Origin: UMGS1696 sp963643035
GTDB taxonomy: Bacteria; Bacillota; Clostridia; Oscillospirales; CAG-272
NCBI GenBank assembly: GCA_963643035.1
Contig: CAVIKO010000037.1
Location: forward strand, 1-18,255
Length of the DNA: 18,255 nucleotides
Reading direction: 5' to 3'
A program made the translations under genes and the position numbers. Shown here piece by piece: positions 13,581-18,255 of the stretch; within the stretch, counting starts at the first letter, position 1; each line of letters starts with the position of its first letter. The notes under the pieces are model-generated. The model worked only from the letters and a program-made list of their open reading frames with translations, made no database searches and was not told the DNA's origin.

Positions 13581-15857
13581 TTATCCGTTTGCGGGTATTG
13601 GCGTGGCTTCGGTATCGGTGTCTTCTTTTTCGGATTTTTGCGGCTGTGCACGGTTCTTTGACGGCATTTTCGACATTTGACGCTGTGCCATGACAAGTCC
13701 GTAATAGATTCCTTTTTTGCGCATCAACTCCTCGTGCGTACCCATTTCGGCAAGCTCGCCTTTGTCAAGGACAAGGATCCTCGTCGCGTTGCGGAGGGTG
13801 GAAAGACGGTGTGCGATAGCGAGGGTCGTCCGATCCGCGATGAGCTGCTGGAGCGCATCCTGAATCTGCTTTTCCGTTTCCGTATCTAGAGAGGCGGTAG
13901 CTTCATCGAGAATCAAAATCCGCGGATTGTGTAACAGTGCACGCGCGATTGCCACCCGCTGCCGTTCTCCGCCGGATAACGTGTGACCGCGTTCCCCGAC
14001 TTTCGTGTTGTAGGCGTTTGGCAGCTTCATGATGAACTGGTGTGCGCCGGCCAGTTTAGCGGCAGTGATCACCTCATCCGGGGTTGCAGACGGCTTTGCG
14101 TAGGCGATGTTGTCGTAAATAGTGCCGGAGAAGAGGAAAGTCTCTTGTAAAACGACGCCGATCTGTGAACGGAGCGAATCCTGCGAAATATCCCGGATGT
14201 CGATTCCATCGATTTTCAGCGATCCCTCGTTCACGTCGTACATTCGCATGACGAGGTTGATCAAGGTGGATTTCCCGACGCCGGATTTTCCCACGATACC
14301 AATCATCTCTCCGGGCTTGATCTCCAAGCTGATGTCGCGCAGAACATTTGTCGTGTTGTTGTAGCCAAACGACACATGTTCGAAGGTGATGTATCCCTCG
14401 ATATTGTGGTCAACGGCATCCGCCTTGTCCTTAATCTCCGGATCTTCATCAATCACGTCGAAAATCTTGACGACCGAGGTTAAGAATTGCACAAACCGAC
14501 GCGGGAAACTGGACATCCACCGCAGAGGTCCGTAAATGATGCTCACATACGCGGAGAACTGGCTCATTTCACCGATGGTCATCGTGCCGCCCAGAATCCG
14601 ATTGCCGACATAGTAGAGCAGGAAAAATTCGCCGATCCCCATGAAAAAGTTCATGATCGGACTGAAAATGCCATAGAACCGCTCGTTGCGAATCGAAGTA
14701 TCGCGCTGCTCGGCAATCACATTGTCAAACCGTTCTGTCTCGCGATGCTCCATGCCGAAAGCCTTGACGACGCGGATCCCGGAGAAAATATCGTGGAGAA
14801 TGGTGCTGGAGCGTGATTCGAGTGTCCACTGTCTGTGGTACATCTTTCCCATAAAACTCCAGAAGATCCGGTTGGTGTACATGACAAGCGGTGCCGGCAG
14901 AAGAATCATCAGCGCGAGACGCCAGTCATACACGAAGAGAATCGCCGAGACAGCAAGCAGCGTAACCGCCTGTTCAATAATGTCACCGAGGTCGTTTGTC
15001 AAAAATTGCGTAAGCCGTCTGGTATCGCCGGATACCCGGTTCATCAGCTCGCCTGCCGTCCGTTTGGATATGCGGGAGATGGAGAGCATCTGGATCTTGT
15101 TGAAGATCATTTCGCGCATGCGCACCACAAGCTTGTTCGATGCCTTGATGAGCAGGATGCTACGGATGATGGACAAAAGATTCGAGAAAATATGTACCAC
15201 CAAAATCGATACGAGTACGAGGACAAACTGCATCATAAGCGGTTTTGTCTCCGCCTGGATGTAGTCGTCCACCAGCACACGGTTCAGGTACGGCGGCAGA
15301 AGATTGAACACGGCGATCACGAAATAGAACGCGACCGACGCGTAAATGTAGAAACGATAGGGATGTGCGACCTGCCACAGCCGCTTCAGGTAGCTTTTTT
15401 TGTCTACGCAGTAGTCGCAGATGCTCGATCCCGCGCGATACGGACGACCGCATTTCGGACAAACGCGGTTCAGCTCACGCTCATATTCGTAATGGATCGG
15501 CTTTCCCTCTAAATAGCGGTTCATCTCCTTGATCACCGCCGCGAAGGTGTCTAAATACTGCATGGCACCGCGGCACAGCAGATGCTCTGCGCCGCCCTTA
15601 TCCTTGTACTCCGTGAACACACAGCCGATCCCCTGTCGGAACGTGAAGCTGTCGATCTCCCCATGCGGAATGTCGAGAATCCGTTTGCCGTCGCGATAGA
15701 TTAGGAATCGATTTCGCAGAAACGCGGCGATTCCGTCGCATCGAACATAGGACGCGTCCGGCAGCAGATCGTATCCGTAGGCAATGAGGATGTCCTCCTC
15801 CACCAGCGATGGATCCAGTGTACAGAGCCGTTTTGTCAGAGCTTGTCTATTTTCCAT
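13581..15857 (-). CDS. ABC exporter B with N-terminal PH-like domain and zinc ribbon, 758 aa
   Basis: Half-size type I ABC exporter (one membrane domain plus one ATPase) with an unusual N-terminal extension. Residues about 20-118 read like a PH-type beta domain (FRNRFLIY-type signature, DIPHGEIDSFTF, ending in an amphipathic helix). C133-x2-C136 and C147-x2-C150 form a zinc ribbon. Membrane segments span about 168-450. The ATPase domain has Walker A GKSGVGKS 523-530, Q-loop Q571, signature LSGGERQ 627-633, Walker B ILILDE 647-652 and H683, all intact. The tail is charged. The start is the ATG at 15857 with AAAGGAG 6 bases upstream; the frame stays open to 15968 but that overlaps DUF1854 without a ribosome binding site. 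It lies 28 bases after the DUF1854 gene. It probably pairs with exporter A; cargo unknown. Confidence 0.92.
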   Translation of the reverse strand: MENRQALTKRLCTLDPSLVEEDILIAYGYDLLPDASYVRCDGIAAFLRNRFLIYRDGKRILDIPHGEIDSFTFRQGIGCVFTEYKDKGGAEHLLCRGAMQYLDTFAAVIKEMNRYLEGKPIHYEYERELNRVCPKCGRPYRAGSSICDYCVDKKSYLKRLWQVAHPYRFYIYASVAFYFVIAVFNLLPPYLNRVLVDDYIQAETKPLMMQFVLVLVSILVVHIFSNLLSIIRSILLIKASNKLVVRMREMIFNKIQMLSISRISKRTAGELMNRVSGDTRRLTQFLTNDLGDIIEQAVTLLAVSAILFVYDWRLALMILLPAPLVMYTNRIFWSFMGKMYHRQWTLESRSSTILHDIFSGIRVVKAFGMEHRETERFDNVIAEQRDTSIRNERFYGIFSPIMNFFMGIGEFFLLYYVGNRILGGTMTIGEMSQFSAYVSIIYGPLRWMSSFPRRFVQFLTSVVKIFDVIDEDPEIKDKADAVDHNIEGYITFEHVSFGYNNTTNVLRDISLEIKPGEMIGIVGKSGVGKSTLINLVMRMYDVNEGSLKIDGIDIRDISQDSLRSQIGVVLQETFLFSGTIYDNIAYAKPSATPDEVITAAKLAGAHQFIMKLPNAYNTKVGERGHTLSGGERQRVAIARALLHNPRILILDEATASLDTETEKQIQDALQQLIADRTTLAIAHRLSTLRNATRILVLDKGELAEMGTHEELMRKKGIYYGLVMAQRQMSKMPSKNRAQPQKSEKEDTDTEATPIPANG

Positions 15858-15885
15858 AGAGCACTCCTTTCTGTTGCAATGTCGG

Positions 15886-16446
15886 TTACAGGAACAGCTC
15901 GATTTTCCGGTAGCTCTTGCGATCCAGCTTCTCAAGATCTGGAATCTCATATCGGTTGCCGTCCACATCGGTGATGAAGATACGGTTGCTGCCGACCTTC
16001 ATCATGCTGTGGAATGTGTCGTGTAGGGTAAAACTCATTTCACCCTCATCCGTCATAACCTTCCAATAGGAAAAACCGAATTTGTCCTTCATCGAGAGGA
16101 TGGAGTGAATGACCGGTGTGTAGTATTTTCGGTCGAGCTCCTTGCGCAGCATTTCCGCATCCTCCGGCTTCAGTTCCTGCATATTTGCAATCAATCCTAT
16201 TTCGTTCGAGTCCCGGTCGAGTACGGATATGTACGCGTAGGGATTGTCAAACGGAAAAACCCGGTGTAGGAAGATTCGGTCGTATTCCTTTGTTTCCGTG
16301 ACGCCATCCGCATTCGGCGCGGTCAGCTTCAGGGAGATGAAATCGTTCTTTTTGGTAAATACAGCATTGTCCGCACGGATATACGTGATTGCGACAATAT
16401 CCGACAAAGCTTTGCCTTTTTGCTGTACGTTGTTTTTTTCTTCCAT
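15886..16446 (-). CDS. DUF1854 family protein, 186 aa
   Basis: Soluble, charged protein that I recognise as the DUF1854 family, found beside ABC exporters and, in proteobacteria, beside cyanophycin genes. Family-like segments include EYDRIFLHRVFPFDNPYAYI, SVLDRDSNEIGLI, YYTPVIHSILSMKDKFGFSY, DEGEMSFTLHDTFHSM and RIFITDVDGNRYEIPDLEKL. No membrane segments or signal peptide. It is encoded 24 bases after exporter A and 28 before exporter B on the same strand, so it is cotranscribed with both. GGAGG lies 13 bases before the ATG, longer than ideal. Its function is not established; from position alone I infer a cytoplasmic regulator or cargo adaptor of the exporter pair. No cyanophycin synthetase or cyanophycinase gene is visible in the window. 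Confidence 0.85.
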   Translation of the reverse strand: MEEKNNVQQKGKALSDIVAITYIRADNAVFTKKNDFISLKLTAPNADGVTETKEYDRIFLHRVFPFDNPYAYISVLDRDSNEIGLIANMQELKPEDAEMLRKELDRKYYTPVIHSILSMKDKFGFSYWKVMTDEGEMSFTLHDTFHSMMKVGSNRIFITDVDGNRYEIPDLEKLDRKSYRKIELFL

Positions 16447-16470
16447 AAATAATATCGATCCTCCGTGGCG

Positions 16471-18255
16471 TCAGCCTTCAATGCCGATATTCTTCATCGC
16501 ATCCATCTGCAACTTGTAGAGATTATAGTAGATGCCCTTCTTATTGATCAACTCTAAATGCGTACCGGATTCCGGAACCTTGCCGTTTTCAATAACAATC
16601 AGCTTGTCTGCGTCGCGTAGGGTAGAGAGGCGGTGCGCGATGGTGATGGTCGTGCGTCCCTTAGAGAGCTTTTCGATGGCGGTCTGGATCTTGCGCTCCG
16701 TTTCTGTATCCATAGCGGCGGTGGCTTCATCGAGAATTAAGATCTTTGGATTGCGCAGGATGGAACGGGCAATGGAGATCCGCTGACGTTCGCCGCCGGA
16801 GAGATCCTTATAGCCGAAGCCGATCATAGTTGAATAACCGTCCGGAAGCTTGATGATGAAATCGTGCGCACCGGCAATTTTCGCAGCGTCGATGATCTCG
16901 TCGTAGGTTGCGTCCGGACGCGCATAGCGGATGTTGTCAAGAATGGTTCCCATAAAAAGGTATGTTTCCTGCGAAACAATGGCGATGTTCTGTCGCAGAT
17001 CCGCGAAGGAGATGTCCTTTACGTTGATTCCATCGATGAGAATCTCGCCCGCCGTCACGTCGTACAGACGTATGAGCAGGTTCGCAAGGGTCGATTTCCC
17101 GGCTCCGGTATGACCGACGATGCCGAGCGCGTGCCCAGCTTCAATGTCGAAGGAAACATCGTCAATGATCTTGCGGTTCTTATCGTAGGAAAAATCGACA
17201 TGCCGGAACTCCACATTACCTTTCAAATGGTCGATAGAAACCGGGTGATCGGATTCCACTACATCAGGCTGTGCGTCCATGACCTCGATCAGGCGGCTCA
17301 TGGCGTTCAGACTGTCCGTGAGCCAGTACACCATATCGACAAAACCGTATACTGGGCTGTAGATCATGTTCATGTAGGAGATGAATAAGAGCAGCATACC
17401 ATAGGTCATCTTACCCTCAATCACCATCCAACCGCCTGCACCCAGCACGATCAGATTGCTGACTGTGAATAAAAGATCGACGCCGGGATAGGCGATGGTG
17501 CCGAAGATGGATGTATTCTCCTCCGCTTTGGCGACCGCTTCACTGCTCCTACCGAACCGCTTGATCTCGTCCTTTTCTTTGGAGAACGCCTTAACCACGC
17601 GCATACCGCTCAGAACATCACTCAAAATTGAGTTCATTCCGCGGGATTTTGTCCACCGTTTTGCGTGTAGTTTTGTTTCCTGATCAAACAGAAGCCGGAT
17701 GGAAACAAAGAGCAGAGGAAGCGTTACCAATGCCAGCAGCGTGAGGAGCCAGTTGCGGATAAACATGATGATAAGCACTGCGGTGATCTGTACGATATTC
17801 ACGAGGAAATACGGTACACCGTCGCAGAAGAACCAGTAGATGGTATCTGCATCATTTGTGACCTGCGCCATCAGTCCGCCAGTCTGTCTGCTCGTATAAA
17901 AGCTGATGGACAACCGTTCTATGGCGTTGAAGATCGTCTTTTTGAGATCATATGCCAGCCGCGCGGCAATGGTGGAGGTGACGACTGTATGAAAAATCGA
18001 GATGAAAATCGATACGATCCGCATCCCTACAATGAGGGACAGTACGAGGATCAGTTCACCGTAGTATTTACCTGTTTTCGACAGAACCTCATCGTAGTAG
18101 AAACTGGAGCTTATATAGGGGGAAATCACGCCAATCACACTGGACAGCACAAGCGCGAGAACCACCATCGAGATGTGGAATTTGTATTTTAAAAGAAATA
18201 CGCCCGTGCGCCGGATGATTTTGTTTTTATCCATGCACTTTGGACAGATTCTGCG
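16471..18255 (-). CDS. ABC exporter A, 5' end beyond right edge; internal Met at 18234
   Basis: Type I ABC exporter half-transporter. Counting from the Met at 18234 (587 residues to the stop): hydrophobic segments from about 18 to 310, EAA-like coupling regions, then the ATPase domain with Walker A GHTGAGKS 374-381, Q422, signature LSGGERQ 478-484, Walker B ILILDE 498-503 and H534. All catalytic residues are intact. I do not accept 18234 as the start. It has no ribosome binding site, and the frame stays open to the window edge, adding RRICPKC just before MDKNKIIRR. This matches the ICDYCVDKKSYLKRL of exporter B, so the gene almost certainly also has an N-terminal domain with a zinc ribbon. 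Probably the first or an early gene of the three-gene operon. Confidence 0.92.
   Translation of the reverse strand, partial: RRICPKCMDKNKIIRRTGVFLLKYKFHISMVVLALVLSSVIGVISPYISSSFYYDEVLSKTGKYYGELILVLSLIVGMRIVSIFISIFHTVVTSTIAARLAYDLKKTIFNAIERLSISFYTSRQTGGLMAQVTNDADTIYWFFCDGVPYFLVNIVQITAVLIIMFIRNWLLTLLALVTLPLLFVSIRLLFDQETKLHAKRWTKSRGMNSILSDVLSGMRVVKAFSKEKDEIKRFGRSSEAVAKAEENTSIFGTIAYPGVDLLFTVSNLIVLGAGGWMVIEGKMTYGMLLLFISYMNMIYSPVYGFVDMVYWLTDSLNAMSRLIEVMDAQPDVVESDHPVSIDHLKGNVEFRHVDFSYDKNRKIIDDVSFDIEAGHALGIVGHTGAGKSTLANLLIRLYDVTAGEILIDGINVKDISFADLRQNIAIVSQETYLFMGTILDNIRYARPDATYDEIIDAAKIAGAHDFIIKLPDGYSTMIGFGYKDLSGGERQRISIARSILRNPKILILDEATAAMDTETERKIQTAIEKLSKGRTTITIAHRLSTLRDADKLIVIENGKVPESGTHLELINKKGIYYNLYKLQMDAMKNIGIEG

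Noticed and set aside
15858..15968. Extension of exporter B upstream of the ATG at 15857
   Set aside because: It would overlap the DUF1854 gene and the good AAAGGAG site, and adds a Cys/Arg-rich stretch with no family match.

Overview
The window looks like a chromosomal segment of a Gram-positive, probably anaerobic Clostridia-type bacterium (Oscillospirales-like is my inference). The reasons are mid-range GC, strong GGAGG ribosome binding sites, a 2[4Fe-4S] clostridial ferredoxin, a trigger-factor-like foldase made as a lipoprotein, a trmN6-rsmI pair as in Firmicutes, and a DUF1854/ABC exporter set. I see no phage, transposon, IS element or CRISPR array. A run of 47 N at 5268-5314 suggests a draft or metagenome assembly.

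Layout, left to right. Positions 1-59 hold the first codons of an unknown minus-strand gene with its promoter. On the minus strand follow a cytoplasmic sulfatase-family hydrolase (308-1660), rsmI (1733-2638) and trmN6 (2794-3570). A terminator and a 56-residue ferredoxin (3829-3999) come next. Then, still on the minus strand, are a trigger-factor-like lipoprotein (4141-5346) and recQ (5343-7502), which overlap by an ATGA junction and share a clear promoter at 7549-7577. About 410 bases with no convincing intact gene lead to the deoD terminator. deoD (7977-8702) and a DUF4838/GH163-type glycosidase gene (8742-10310) appear to be one minus-strand transcript from a consensus promoter at 10396-10424.

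Diverging from that promoter on the plus strand are tRNA-Lys(UUU) (10538-10610), with its own promoter and terminator, and a separately promoted glycoside hydrolase family 2 gene (10761-13400). A strong two-way terminator at about 13508-13560 separates it from a minus-strand operon that fills the rest of the window: ABC exporter A (16471 to beyond the right edge), DUF1854 protein (15886-16446) and ABC exporter B (13581-15857).

How the genes fit together: the sulfatase-like hydrolase, DUF4838/GH163 enzyme and GH2 enzyme all lack export signals, so they probably finish degrading imported host- or plant-derived glycan fragments in the cytoplasm, with DeoD salvaging purine nucleosides. The rest is housekeeping: rRNA and tRNA methylation, DNA repair and secreted-protein folding. 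The least understood system is the two-exporter plus DUF1854 operon. Exporter B carries an N-terminal PH-like domain and a zinc ribbon before its membrane domain, and seven codons at the right edge suggest that exporter A has the same ribbon.
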